A DNA stretch of 64,000 nucleotides from Verrucomicrobiaceae bacterium (lineage in GTDB: Bacteria > Verrucomicrobiota > Verrucomicrobiia > Verrucomicrobiales > Verrucomicrobiaceae), in contig JAIXSY010000055.1 of the NCBI GenBank assembly GCA_027484445.1, positions 1 to 64,000 on the forward strand, given 5' to 3'. Positions 33,057 to 42,847 of the stretch are shown here, piece by piece. Position 1 is the stretch's first letter. Every line of letters begins with the position of its first letter. The notes under the pieces are model-generated. The model ran no database searches. It was given only the letters and a program-made list of their open reading frames with translations, and was not told the DNA's origin. The translations under genes and the position numbers were made by a program.

Positions 33057-34622
33057 ATGAGCACTTCCACGTCCCACTGGCCGCGTTTTCAGAAATTTTT
33101 CACTCGCTATCCTTCCCTCGGATTCAGCATCGACATCAGTCGGATGAATTTCGACGAAGCTTTGTTTGAAACGATGCAACCTTCCATCGCCAAGGCCTTC
33201 GAAGACATGAAAGCCCTGGAGCAGGGAGCCATCGCCAATCCTGATGAGAATCGCATGGTCGGACATTACTGGCTGCGGAATGCAGCGCTCGCCCCTGCCG
33301 ACCTTCAAGATGAGATCACCCAGACCCTGGATGCGACACTGAAGTTTGCAGATGATGTCCACCAAGGAGTCATCCTTGCCGCAAATGGCAAAAAATTCAC
33401 CCGCGTGCTGATCGTCGGCATCGGCGGATCGGCCCTTGGGCCGCAACTCGTCGCTCATGCGATCACCCCAGCGATCCCGCCACTAGCGATCGACTTTTTC
33501 GACAACACGGACCCGGATGGGTTTGATTGCATTCTTGCAAAAATCGGCGATGAACTTGCCACCACCCTGACCCTCGTCATTTCCAAATCGGGTGGCACCA
33601 AGGAAACACGAAACGGAATGCTGGAGGCAGAGGCCGCCTATCGAGCCAAAGGCCTCGACTTCAGCAAGCACGTCGTCGCTGTCACAGGCTTTGGCAGTGA
33701 ACTAGACAAGCACGCCCTTGCTCAAGGCTGGTTGGCTCGATTCCCCATGTGGGACTGGGTCGGCGGTCGCACCAGCGTGATGAGTGCTGTTGGAACCATC
33801 GCCGCAGCTCTGCAAGGCGTGGATGTGCGGGGTTTCCTCGCAGGAGCTGCTGCCATGGACGAGGAGACACGGAAGCGCCCCACGCGTGAGAATGCTGCGA
33901 TGCTTCTCGCTCTGATGTGGTATAGCGCCGGGCGTGGCCAAGGGCTCAAGGACATGGTAGCCTTGCCCTACAAAGACCGGTTAGTGCTGTTCTCGAAGTA
34001 TCTTCAGCAACTCGTCATGGAGTCTCTGGGCAAAGAGCATGACCTCAACGGCACTGTCGTGAACCAAGGCATCGCCGTTTATGGCAACAAAGGCTCCACG
34101 GACCAGCACGCTTATGTTCAGCAGCTGCGGGATGGGGTGAACAATTTCTTCGTCATCTTCATTGAGGTATCCAAATCACGGGATAGCGCAGGCATCGAAG
34201 TCGAACCGGGCTTTAGCAGCGGCGATTATTTGCAGGGATTCCTGCGTGGCACCCGCAAAGCACTGGCCGACAAAGGCCGTGAATCCATCACCCTCACCAT
34301 CCCCGAAGTCAGCGCCTACACCTTGGGCATGCTGATCGGCCTATTCGAACGCGCTGTTGGTTTCTACGCCTCACTCGTCAACATCAATGCCTACCACCAG
34401 CCCGGCGTGGAAGCTGGCAAAAAAGCAGCGGGAGAGTTTCTAGCACAGATGGGCAAGGTGGCTCAAGCACTGACGAGCCAAGCTGTCCGTGCCGATGCCA
34501 TGGCTGCCTCGACCGGCATTGATGCGGAAGATGCCTGGCATATGCTCAACCATTTGGCCGCCAATGGCAAAGCCAAGGTCCAGCACGGGGCAAGTCCTGC
34601 TGAGGATCTCTTTTCCCTGTAA
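33057..34622 (+). CDS. pgi: glucose-6-phosphate isomerase
   Basis: 521 residues from ATG 33057 (MSTSTSHWPRFQKFF); an upstream ATG at 33021 is in frame but adds only a poor leader. It interconverts glucose 6-phosphate and fructose 6-phosphate in glycolysis. Family motifs are VGIGGSALGP, VISKSGGTKET (sugar-phosphate binding), DWVGGRTSVMSAVG, MESLGKEHDLNG with the catalytic Glu, and KGSTDQHAYVQQL with the catalytic His. Complete and probably active. A single-gene unit facing the response-regulator gene. Confidence 0.95.
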   Translation: MSTSTSHWPRFQKFFTRYPSLGFSIDISRMNFDEALFETMQPSIAKAFEDMKALEQGAIANPDENRMVGHYWLRNAALAPADLQDEITQTLDATLKFADDVHQGVILAANGKKFTRVLIVGIGGSALGPQLVAHAITPAIPPLAIDFFDNTDPDGFDCILAKIGDELATTLTLVISKSGGTKETRNGMLEAEAAYRAKGLDFSKHVVAVTGFGSELDKHALAQGWLARFPMWDWVGGRTSVMSAVGTIAAALQGVDVRGFLAGAAAMDEETRKRPTRENAAMLLALMWYSAGRGQGLKDMVALPYKDRLVLFSKYLQQLVMESLGKEHDLNGTVVNQGIAVYGNKGSTDQHAYVQQLRDGVNNFFVIFIEVSKSRDSAGIEVEPGFSSGDYLQGFLRGTRKALADKGRESITLTIPEVSAYTLGMLIGLFERAVGFYASLVNINAYHQPGVEAGKKAAGEFLAQMGKVAQALTSQAVRADAMAASTGIDAEDAWHMLNHLAANGKAKVQHGASPAEDLFSL

Positions 34623-34627
34623 AATCT

Positions 34628-34657
34628 GGCATCGCGAGCATCACGCCGCGATGCCAA
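34628..34657 (-). terminator. hairpin at convergent gene ends
   Basis: TGGCATCGCG, ten-base loop, CGCGATGCCA: a perfect 10-bp stem overlapping the last codons of the minus-strand REC-kinase gene. On the minus strand it is followed by GATTTTA, so it probably terminates that transcript; on the plus strand no T-run follows. Confidence 0.55.
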
Positions 34658-35897
34658 TGGCTCGATTGGCACGGCTGTCGCCAACCAAAGTCCCCCGCAA
34701 GAACTGCTCAGCCTCTTGGCAGTTCTTGTCTGGATCAAGGGGCAGACGAAGTGTCAATTCGAGACCTTGCGGATGTAGGCGACGGGCTGAAATCGTGCCG
34801 CCGTGGAGATGCATGGTCACGTAGCAGGCCATCATGTTGACGCCAAAGTCATCGGGTCTGCGGCTCCTGGTGTAGAAGGGATCAAAAAGATTTTGTGCGC
34901 TGTCTTGAGGTCCTCCCCAAGCGCCCGTATCCACCAGTGTGATGCAGGCCTGCTTTTCGCCAAACGCATCTGAATCCACGGCTGCGCTGATGCGAATCTG
35001 GTCGCCATGCTGAAGGTGCGTGACTTCCTCAATGAAGAGCAAATTGATCAACTGACGAAAGCGATCTCCATGCACGAGCAACTCAGGGAACTCCGGCGCT
35101 ATCGCCACGGACACTCCCAAGCGCTTTTCGGCAAAATGACCCGCGTAGGTGCTCTGTGCTTCCGTGAGCAAATCAACCAAATTCACGCGGTCGATCCTCG
35201 CTAACTTCCGGGCATGAGAAGCATGAGCAAGGTGAGTCAACAGTGCCTGAATGCGCTCAATCTGAGTCGTCGCATGATTTTGTGTCTCGATCCAAAAGGC
35301 AGGATCACGCGGGTGTCTTCCCTCGATTTCCTCCATGAGCTTCATGGGGGCCAGATCCACAAACGCACGCACCACAGTCAGTGCATTGCGAAGGTGGTGA
35401 TTTAGGCCTTCGGCCATGATGCTCATGCCACTGACACGATCCGCCATCAAACTGGTTCGAAGCTCATCCGCACGCTGCTTCAGCACCATTTCCCGACCGA
35501 CAGCCTCTTGATAGGTCGCGATCGCTTCGGCGAGGATCTGGCCCATCTGATCCAGATCCATGGGCTTGTGCAAATAGCGCCACGCACGACCATCATTCAC
35601 CGCACGCACCGCACTGTCATAATCGGTGTAAGCTGTAACCAAAATGCGCACCACATTGGGCTGAGAACGACGAACCTTCTCCAGCAGTTCGACTCCACTT
35701 TCCCCCGGCATCCGCTGATCAGTGAGCAGCACACCAATCCGTCCCGCATACTCTTCCAGCAACTTAATAGCATCGGCTGCACAGGCTGCTGTGTGAATGA
35801 CATACTCATCCTCAAAGATCTGCCTGAAGTAATGCAGGGATCTCTCTTCATCATCCACGTACAATATGTGAATGGGAGATTTTGACTGAGTGATCAT
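34641..35897 (-). CDS. receiver domain fused to a degenerate histidine-kinase-like module
   Basis: 418 residues. The receiver domain is intact (about 8-125): ILYVDDEERS, LLTDQRMPG with phosphoacceptor Asp60, a Thr in ILVTAYTD, and Lys111 in LHKPMD. A helical linker leads to an H-box-like GLNHHLRNAL (His167, next residue His instead of Glu/Asp). In the ATPase-like part the N-box reads LINLLFIEEV (the Mg-binding Asn of NLLxNA missing), the G1 box DTGAWGGPQ and the F-box LFDPFYT remain, and the glycine-rich G2 lid is replaced by DDFGVNMMACY. It is therefore probably a pseudokinase or phosphatase output of the REC domain. Its ATG overlaps the stop of the upstream kinase gene (ATGA), so the two are co-translated. 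Confidence 0.85.
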   Translation of the reverse strand: MITQSKSPIHILYVDDEERSLHYFRQIFEDEYVIHTAACAADAIKLLEEYAGRIGVLLTDQRMPGESGVELLEKVRRSQPNVVRILVTAYTDYDSAVRAVNDGRAWRYLHKPMDLDQMGQILAEAIATYQEAVGREMVLKQRADELRTSLMADRVSGMSIMAEGLNHHLRNALTVVRAFVDLAPMKLMEEIEGRHPRDPAFWIETQNHATTQIERIQALLTHLAHASHARKLARIDRVNLVDLLTEAQSTYAGHFAEKRLGVSVAIAPEFPELLVHGDRFRQLINLLFIEEVTHLQHGDQIRISAAVDSDAFGEKQACITLVDTGAWGGPQDSAQNLFDPFYTRSRRPDDFGVNMMACYVTMHLHGGTISARRLHPQGLELTLRLPLDPDKNCQEAEQFLRGTLVGDSRANRAIGIAA

Positions 35898-37375
35898 TGG
35901 GTTGCTTCCGAAGAGACAAAAGTTAAGGAAAATTGTGTGCTGACGCCGGGTTCACTGACAGCACTGATGGAGCCACCCATGCCTTGCATCATGCGATAGC
36001 AGAGACTCAATCCAAGACCCAGGCCTTTGCCGACTTCCTTGGTCGTAAAGAAAGGATCAAAAATGCGCTGCAGGACTTCGGCTTGAATGCCAGGGCCATT
36101 GTCGGAGACCCGCAATTTGATTCCCTGCTCATGGGAAGAGGCATCTATCTGAATCCGCGCATTGGCAGTGCCAGCCAGCGCATCCATGCTGTTTTGGACC
36201 AAATTGATGATGATCTGACTGATGTGATTTTCATCACCCAGAACCACCAACGTCGCTGGCACATTGACCTGCATCGCGATTCCTTGATCTTCCGCCTGCT
36301 TAGCCATCAAACGGAGAGCGCGGCCGACCGCCTGAGAAAGCGCCACGGGACTGACTCCCCTGCCCTCTGGATGGGCAAACGTGCGAAGGTCCGAAACAAT
36401 GCCCGCCACACGGTCCACGCCTTCTGTGATGTCGCCCAAAACATCGAGAACGCACTGCCCCTCCTCCGCTGGAAGCGACTTCGTTTTTTTCCGAAGCAGA
36501 TAAACCGCAGATTTCACGAAATTGAGGGGATTGTTGATCTCGTGAACAATGCCTGCACTCAACCTGCCGATTGAAGCCAATTTCTCGCTTTGCGTCAGCT
36601 GGGCCTCGGTTTCTTTGAGACGACGAAGCGTATCTGTAAGCTCGACGTTTCGATTCCGCAGTTCTTCGCGCTGCGCCTCCACTTTGCAGCGATTCACAAA
36701 TTCTCGAAGTCGAATGCCATGGTGCTGACGACTGCCAAAGTAGAGAATCAGACAGGTGAGCAGTATGAACAGGGTGTTGTTGATGAACAAACCGTTGCCA
36801 CTCAGCCCCTGTTCGAGATTCAGGTTAGGAACAGTCGCCAGGAAATAGCAGGTCAAAACCAGACCGACGGTGAGTCCGATCTCCTTGAAGGTCCAATGAA
36901 AGACAAATGAAGTGCCCACCAAGCAAAGCAGCAAACCAGCATAATAGCCAGAACCTGGATTGCCGGTCAGGTAGATCATCACACAAATCGCCATGGCTGG
37001 CAGCAAGGGCAAGATGACAGGATAAACCCGGTGATAGCGTGCGGCCCACGGCTGATCCAAAGCCAGGAGCAAAGGCACACAGAGGAGCGAACAAGCTAGC
37101 CGCAGCAGCAGAAACTCATGAAACAAATCCGGATAGGCCAATCCATCCAGGATGGAACAAAATGGCACCAAGAGCATCACAAACCAGGCTCCCAGCCTAG
37201 CATTCCGTAGATTGAGGCTTTGGATCTCACCTGCAAAGCGGTCAGAAGATTCCGCACGCCTCAAGAGCTGCGGATCCATCTTCACCTGAGGCTCTTCCAC
37301 ACGCACCTTAGCCACAGAGACTGCCGTGAAATGCAGCGGAGTGGTTACAGGTGGATGACTGGCGATTGCGCTCAT
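35894..37375 (-). CDS. membrane sensor histidine kinase
   Basis: 493 residues. An N-terminal cytoplasmic segment (1-60) is followed by six hydrophobic segments (about 61-215), a coiled coil (225-265), the H-box LSAGIVHEINNPLNF (His278), N-box IIINLVQNSMDAL, G1 DNGPGIQ, F-box IFDPFFTTKEVGKG and G2 GLGLGLSLCYRM. All catalytic boxes are intact, so it is an active kinase of the NtrB-like HisKA group. Partner of the REC-pseudokinase encoded by the overlapping next gene. No sensory domain other than the membrane block is visible. Confidence 0.92.
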   Translation of the reverse strand: MSAIASHPPVTTPLHFTAVSVAKVRVEEPQVKMDPQLLRRAESSDRFAGEIQSLNLRNARLGAWFVMLLVPFCSILDGLAYPDLFHEFLLLRLACSLLCVPLLLALDQPWAARYHRVYPVILPLLPAMAICVMIYLTGNPGSGYYAGLLLCLVGTSFVFHWTFKEIGLTVGLVLTCYFLATVPNLNLEQGLSGNGLFINNTLFILLTCLILYFGSRQHHGIRLREFVNRCKVEAQREELRNRNVELTDTLRRLKETEAQLTQSEKLASIGRLSAGIVHEINNPLNFVKSAVYLLRKKTKSLPAEEGQCVLDVLGDITEGVDRVAGIVSDLRTFAHPEGRGVSPVALSQAVGRALRLMAKQAEDQGIAMQVNVPATLVVLGDENHISQIIINLVQNSMDALAGTANARIQIDASSHEQGIKLRVSDNGPGIQAEVLQRIFDPFFTTKEVGKGLGLGLSLCYRMMQGMGGSISAVSEPGVSTQFSLTFVSSEATQ

Positions 37376-37546
37376 TTATGATATTTACAGAAATTACATC
37401 TTTATTACAAGCTTGCAACTCCTAGAAAATATTTCTTCATCACGGTGTCAGAAATGACTCAACCTCATGACAAAAAGCGATCCATACCGCTAGCTCAGCG
37501 CCATTTTTCTTTGAATATCAATTCATTAGCCAATCCAAAGCCCAAG

Positions 37547-38875
37547 TTACGCGCTCGCCAGCTCCTTCAAAAGTGCCTGATTGAGTCGAATCCCCGCCTC
37601 AAAACTGGCCACTGGGAAGTTCTCGTTTGGGGCATGAGCTTGGCAATCAGGAAGTGCTAAACCCAAAAGAAGAGTGTCTGCTTTTAAGACATCCTTAAAA
37701 GCCTGAACGATAGGGATGCTGCCACCTTCTCGAATGAGTGCAACTTGTCCACCAAAGGTGCTTTGTAAGGCTCTCTGAGCAGCCAAACCTAAGCGAGAAT
37801 GCGGGTCCATCAGGTAGGCCATGCCGGTGTGGCCTGGCTTGAATTCCAATCTCACCGCAGAAGGCGCTTGAGAGTGCAGGTAATCCTCTGCCAACTGTAG
37901 AATCCGGGCGGGGTCTTGATCGGGAACGAGGCGGAAGCTCAGTTTAAAAAAAGCCTCCCGAGCGATGACTGTCTTTGAACCCTCCCCTTGGTAACCTCCG
38001 CCCATGCCATTTACCTCAGCTGTGGGACGTGCCCAGCGGCGCTCTCTTTCTGAATAACCAGGCTCCCCAAAAAGCTGAGGTGCTCCCGTCAGGCTGAGGG
38101 TCTCAGGCTCGCCATCTCCAAGCGCAGTCCACGCCTGTCGCTCCCATTCCTGGAGCTCGCGCACTCCATCATAGAATCCCGGGATCTTCACACGACCCTG
38201 GTCATCATGAAGAGTGGCAATCAACCGTGCGGCCATCGTCACCGGATTGGCCACTGCACCACCGAAGATCCCCGAATGCAGATCAATCGAAGGCCCTTTC
38301 ACCTTGACCTCCATGCAGGCAATGCCGCGGAGCCCATAGGTGAAGGTGCCCACCCCTTCGCCCACCATACCAGTGTCCGAAATTGCGACGACATCGCAGG
38401 CCAGTTCATCACGATGAGCCTCCAGAAAAGGCTTGAGATTCGGGCTACCGATTTCTTCCTCACCTTCAAACAGGATCGTCAAATTGACCGAGAGATCCCC
38501 CTCACGCGCCAAGGTCTCAGCAAGACCAGAGACGTGAGCCATCAGCTGACCTTTGTTGTCCGTAGCACCTCGGCAATAAATGCGCCCATCACGAAGCGTC
38601 GGCTCAAAAGGCGGCGTCAGCCATTCCGCCAGAGGCTCTGCTGGCTGCACATCATAATGACCGTAGAGCAGAACCGTGCGTCGATCAGGACGATGTTCGT
38701 TCTTGGCCAGCAAAATAGGATGACCCGGCGTCTCATGCAGAGCCGTTGAAAAACCTAGATGCCTTAGCTTTTCCTGAAGCCACAGAGCACAGGCACGAAC
38801 ATCGGACCGATGCTTGGAATCTGTGGAAACGCTGGGAAAACGGAGGCAGGTGAGAAGGTCGTCGAGCGCTGACAT
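37547..38875 (-). CDS. M20 family dipeptidase
   Basis: 442 residues from ATG 38875 (MSALDDLLTCLRFPSVSTDS). A di-zinc peptidase of the CNDP/PepV-like group. Metal and catalytic motifs are LLYGHYDVQPAEP (His73, catalytic Asp75), GATDNKGQ (Asp106), LFEGEEEIGSP (Glu139-141), SDTGM, and a C-terminal APNENF. The dimerisation domain (about 190-340) is present. No signal peptide, so it is cytoplasmic; it hydrolyses dipeptides or similar amides. The AraC regulator gene lies 58 bp upstream on the same strand. Confidence 0.92.
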   Translation of the reverse strand: MSALDDLLTCLRFPSVSTDSKHRSDVRACALWLQEKLRHLGFSTALHETPGHPILLAKNEHRPDRRTVLLYGHYDVQPAEPLAEWLTPPFEPTLRDGRIYCRGATDNKGQLMAHVSGLAETLAREGDLSVNLTILFEGEEEIGSPNLKPFLEAHRDELACDVVAISDTGMVGEGVGTFTYGLRGIACMEVKVKGPSIDLHSGIFGGAVANPVTMAARLIATLHDDQGRVKIPGFYDGVRELQEWERQAWTALGDGEPETLSLTGAPQLFGEPGYSERERRWARPTAEVNGMGGGYQGEGSKTVIAREAFFKLSFRLVPDQDPARILQLAEDYLHSQAPSAVRLEFKPGHTGMAYLMDPHSRLGLAAQRALQSTFGGQVALIREGGSIPIVQAFKDVLKADTLLLGLALPDCQAHAPNENFPVASFEAGIRLNQALLKELASA

Positions 38876-38933
38876 TCTGAAAAATCGCGAGCCCAGACAG
38901 CTGCGCAAGCAGCAGGAAACGGTGAGTCACAGA

Positions 38934-39809
38934 TTATCCGAGGCGCTCTTGATTGCGAAACTGCGTGGGCGTCAATCGCACCATTTTTTTGAAATCTTTG
39001 CTAAAGAAAAACTGATCGCTATAGCCTACCTGCCTGGCGATTTCTTTGATGGGATCATCGCTTTCTATCAAGCGATGCTTGGCTTGGTTGATGCGCTCCC
39101 GGCGGAGCCAATCGATCGGACTGGTGCCGATGCATGACTTAAACATGCGTGAGAAATGGCTTTCGCTCATGCCTGAAAGCGAAGCGAGTTCAGCGACACG
39201 AATCGGCGTGTGGAAGTAGAGCCGCATTTTCTCCAACGACTTCTGCACTGGGAGCGGTAGCTCAGGGCGAATCTCGTCGGCATCTGCGAGTCTTGCTTCA
39301 AAAGCCAGCGCGATGATGGCCGTCACCGCTGCATTCACCAGCGCCGCATGGCTCGGGCGCGTGCCTGTCATGTGATGAAAAATGCGCTCATACTCCATGA
39401 CTGCAGCTCGGGTATTGAAATTTCGAATCACAGGTTGGGAATTGACCTCCAAGAGACCGGAAACGCGATCCAGAGGTCTACCTTCCACACGAATCCAGTA
39501 CAACTCCCAAGGTCGCTGCGACTGCGCCCCATAGGTGTGTGGATGGTGACAGTTCACCCAGACCAATTCGTCAGGACCAACCTCGTGGCGTTTCCCTGCG
39601 ACCTGCACCCAGCCGTGCCCTGCTAGGCACAAAATCAATTCATGCCCTGGATAAGTCTCGCGCTGAATGCGGTGCTCCTTGCCTGCACGGAGATGCCCAG
39701 CTCTAACCACAGAATAAAACAAATCACGCTGCCAATCCGCAGGAGTTGCGTAAAGATTGTGAAGAAAATGCGTCTGCGGCTGGATTGAATTCATGATGGG
39801 ATCTGACAT
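38934..39809 (-). CDS. AraC-family transcriptional regulator
   Basis: 291 residues from ATG 39809; ATG 39794 (MNSIQPQ) is an alternative. An N-terminal cupin-like sensor domain (about 25-140, with HELILCLAGHGWVQVAGKRH and VNCHHPHTYG) and a C-terminal double HTH (about 190-290): IRVAELASLSGMSESHFSRMFK and KEIARQVGYSDQFFFSKDFKK, then TPTQFR. Proteins of this layout usually control sugar-utilisation genes. Likely targets include neighbours, but no binding site could be assigned. Confidence 0.92.
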   Translation of the reverse strand: MSDPIMNSIQPQTHFLHNLYATPADWQRDLFYSVVRAGHLRAGKEHRIQRETYPGHELILCLAGHGWVQVAGKRHEVGPDELVWVNCHHPHTYGAQSQRPWELYWIRVEGRPLDRVSGLLEVNSQPVIRNFNTRAAVMEYERIFHHMTGTRPSHAALVNAAVTAIIALAFEARLADADEIRPELPLPVQKSLEKMRLYFHTPIRVAELASLSGMSESHFSRMFKSCIGTSPIDWLRRERINQAKHRLIESDDPIKEIARQVGYSDQFFFSKDFKKMVRLTPTQFRNQERLG

Positions 39810-39876
39810 ACCTAAGCGGTGATACGTCTGTCCACCTCGAAAAATGTCAGCGCTCGCGTCAGAACAGATCAACAAA

Positions 39877-39904
39877 AAACGGGTGACCCGATGGCCACCC
39901 GTTT
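39877..39904 (-). terminator. terminator after the DUF1549/DUF1553 gene
   Basis: AAACGGGTG, ten-base loop, CACCCGTTT: a perfect 9-bp stem 23 bp beyond the stop of the minus-strand cytochrome gene, followed on that strand by TTTGTTG. Confidence 0.75.
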
Positions 39905-39927
39905 CATCCCTCAACTCATTCCATCGA

Positions 39928-42762
39928 TCAGTGATTGAAGTAGAACTCCTTCGAATTCATCAGCGCCCAGAAGGTATCTTCCAGAGCAGCTTGACGTTGA
40001 TCTGCAGAGTTTGCTAAGGTTTGCTGGATCGCTGACCACTCCTTGTCTTTGGGCATTCTTCCAAAAACTCGCAAGTAGAGATCTTCGACGATCTCACGGT
40101 CTGTCTTTTTCTCTGCGATTAACTTCGCAATCACCTTGCCTTGTTTGATGCGATCATTCACTGCATCTCCATTCATCAAGTGCAGCGCTTGGGAGAGAGT
40201 CGGCTCCATCTTGACCTCGCAAGAGCAAACAGATTCACGCTTTGCACGACCAAATGTGGTCAGGAAGTAGTTGCTCACCGCACCATCGGCAATTTGGACC
40301 GCACGAGCACCCAGAGGTAATCCCTGGAATTTGTTAGGGGTCTCCGTGATTTGAGAAATGGCATCCAACAAGATTTCGGCACGAACGCGACGGACAAGAG
40401 CGTGTGAAAAGTTACGCTTATCGCTAGCATTCGTTTCGTTAACCTTGGTACTGCGCTGGTAGGTCATGGAGGTGCAGATGTCCTTCACGAAACGACGGAA
40501 ATCGTATTTGTAATCGGTGAGGTTTTTCGCCAAGGCATCCAGCAGTTCAGGATTCGAAGGTGGATTCGAAACTCGCACATCATCGACAGGATCGACGATT
40601 CCGACACCAAAGAAGTGCGCCCAGACGATGTTTGAGATGTTGCGTGCAAAATATGGATTCTTTGGAGAGGCAATCCATTCTGCCAGGATTTTGCGACGAT
40701 CTTCTCCAGGCTTGATCTCAGGCTGCTCACCCCCCAAGAACTTGGGTTTCATTACTGCGTTTGTCAGGAAGTGCCGAGACTCCCCTCCCTTGCTGTTGTA
40801 GATGATGACTTCTTGAGGATCATCTGTTTGCTTGCGACCAATCTGGCTGAAGAAAGCCTTGAAGCCGTAATAATCATCCATCGTCCAGCGGTCGAAGGGA
40901 TGATTGTGGCACTGGGCACATTGAATCCGCATGCCCATGAACACCTGGGCGACGTTTTCAGTCAGCTTGAGTTGATCGAGTTCGGTTTGATAGAAGTTCA
41001 CCGCTGGGTTTGAAACCGTGCCGCCAGTCGAAGAAACCAACTCTTTCACGATGTCATCCAGGGGAATGTTTTTGCCGATTCGCTCCGCAAGCCAGTTGTA
41101 ATACAGAAGCGCGTTCTTGTAGAACGGAGGTTGATTGTTGTTACCCGCAATGCCGGAGCGAATTTGAAGCAATTCAGCCCATTTCATGACCCAGAGTTCT
41201 GTGAACTCTTTGCGCTGGGTAAGATTGTCGATAAGCACCTCGCGTTTGTTAGGATTTTGGTCCGCCAAGAAGGTGCGAATTTCAGCGGGCGGCGGATAGA
41301 TGCCAATGACATCAATGTAGGCGCGACGGACAAATTCCTCATCCGTGCAGATGCCACTGGGCAAGATCCGCAGTTTGTGAAGATTCTCATTCACCAGCTG
41401 ATCAATGTAGTTCACCTCAGCCACCTTAGGACGTTCATACTGAAGTTTGTCCGGAATGACCAGCACTTGAGAAGTGACGCTGTAAACATCAAAACGAGCC
41501 AGCATGAAGGCCACACCGCGCTCACCACTTGTCACCAAGCCATGCTTGTCGATGGAAGCGCTAGGATCGTTGTTTGACATGAACAGCGAGAGCTTCGTCA
41601 CGTCACGATCCGTTCCATCGGAGTAGGTAGCCCTGACGGTGATCTGCTGTTTGTTACCGCTTCCCTCTAGCACGATCTGCTTGGGAAAAACTTCGATTCC
41701 AGTGACGCGTGCATAGCCTGGAGCATCATTTGGCGCTCCATTGCTGATCCATTCCAGGACAGTTTTGTTGTATTCCGAATCAGGCTCGTAGCACTGGTTG
41801 CCTGAGTGCGGCACTGCACCCACAGCTTTTTCGACCAAGGTCGATTCTTCAGGAATGGCGAGATTGATCCGACGCCCCACCATCTCACGAGTCAGGCGAA
41901 TGTAATCCCCATCGGGATCCATGCCAAAGAGGCTCAAGCGGAACCCATCTTTGCCACGTGCAGCACCATGACAGCCCCCCTGATTACAGCCACCACGCAG
42001 CCAGACTGGCATCACATCCAGATGATAAGAGACGGGTCGATCCTTTTTACCGTCTTTGATCGAGACGCTAGCCTTCACGGTTTGTGCGCCAAGGCTTGCG
42101 ATGAGTTCGGTTGTGCCTACCTCAGCCACAGGTTTAAGAACATCTTGCTCCAATTTTGCGACGTTGGCATCAGCTACGTGCAGGTTTGAAAACAGGGTCA
42201 CGTCACGAGTCGTTGCATCATTGAACGTCGCCATGACGACCACACGATGAAAATCGCGAGCTGTCTCCAATGTATATTTGTCAGGAAAAATCTCCAGCTT
42301 GGTCAGCTGGGGCAACTTTTCACTCAAAGCAGCGATCGCTTTCAGTTCTTCCGGTGACTTGTGGCGCAAAGCGACACCCTGAGGCCAAAAAGCGCCTTCA
42401 GCGACCCATTGCTTGAGGAGCGCGATTTCATCGGGCTTCAAGGGCCCACCTTTGGGTGGCATGACGTCGTCATCATCCGCAGGCAACACGATTCGCTGAA
42501 TGATGCTGCTCTCGTCGGGCTTGCCTGGAACCAGAGCAGGCCCACCTTCACCGCCCTTGAGCATGGCTTCGGACGTGTGCATGAGCAAATCGCCTTTGAT
42601 CTTCGATGGATTGTGACATTCGAGGCACTTCGATTCGAGGATTGCCTGAACCTTGGTGAAATCGACACCTGCCATCAGTGGTGTCAGGGAAAAACACGCT
42701 GAGCTGGCCACAACGAGAGCCAGAAAGCGTTTTGCAGGCCATTGGCTAAGGGGATGTTTCAT
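39928..42762 (-). CDS. DUF1549/DUF1553 cytochrome-type surface protein
   Basis: 944 residues from ATG 42762 with a signal peptide (about 1-31). Domain order: PSCyt1-like haem domain (CLECH at 46-50, VMPPKGG at 100-106), a domain with a second haem-like CNQGGCH (259-265; a CX4CH spacing), a bacterial Ig-like (BIG2) repeat (about 355-440), DUF1549 (about 450-650, containing CAQCHNHPFDRW at 615-626) and DUF1553 (about 690-930). A planctomycete-type secreted protein of unknown catalysis, probably electron-transferring. It is 85 bp downstream of the PPC-domain protein gene and likely in its operon. Its common partner DUF1501 lies 31 kb away. Confidence 0.92.
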   Translation of the reverse strand: MKHPLSQWPAKRFLALVVASSACFSLTPLMAGVDFTKVQAILESKCLECHNPSKIKGDLLMHTSEAMLKGGEGGPALVPGKPDESSIIQRIVLPADDDDVMPPKGGPLKPDEIALLKQWVAEGAFWPQGVALRHKSPEELKAIAALSEKLPQLTKLEIFPDKYTLETARDFHRVVVMATFNDATTRDVTLFSNLHVADANVAKLEQDVLKPVAEVGTTELIASLGAQTVKASVSIKDGKKDRPVSYHLDVMPVWLRGGCNQGGCHGAARGKDGFRLSLFGMDPDGDYIRLTREMVGRRINLAIPEESTLVEKAVGAVPHSGNQCYEPDSEYNKTVLEWISNGAPNDAPGYARVTGIEVFPKQIVLEGSGNKQQITVRATYSDGTDRDVTKLSLFMSNNDPSASIDKHGLVTSGERGVAFMLARFDVYSVTSQVLVIPDKLQYERPKVAEVNYIDQLVNENLHKLRILPSGICTDEEFVRRAYIDVIGIYPPPAEIRTFLADQNPNKREVLIDNLTQRKEFTELWVMKWAELLQIRSGIAGNNNQPPFYKNALLYYNWLAERIGKNIPLDDIVKELVSSTGGTVSNPAVNFYQTELDQLKLTENVAQVFMGMRIQCAQCHNHPFDRWTMDDYYGFKAFFSQIGRKQTDDPQEVIIYNSKGGESRHFLTNAVMKPKFLGGEQPEIKPGEDRRKILAEWIASPKNPYFARNISNIVWAHFFGVGIVDPVDDVRVSNPPSNPELLDALAKNLTDYKYDFRRFVKDICTSMTYQRSTKVNETNASDKRNFSHALVRRVRAEILLDAISQITETPNKFQGLPLGARAVQIADGAVSNYFLTTFGRAKRESVCSCEVKMEPTLSQALHLMNGDAVNDRIKQGKVIAKLIAEKKTDREIVEDLYLRVFGRMPKDKEWSAIQQTLANSADQRQAALEDTFWALMNSKEFYFNH

Positions 42763-42847
42763 AGAATGAAGCATGAACTTTTTCAGAGAAATCTACGACG
42801 AAAGGAAAAGAGTTTTTCAGGATGAATGAAGACAAGAGCAGGACCGA

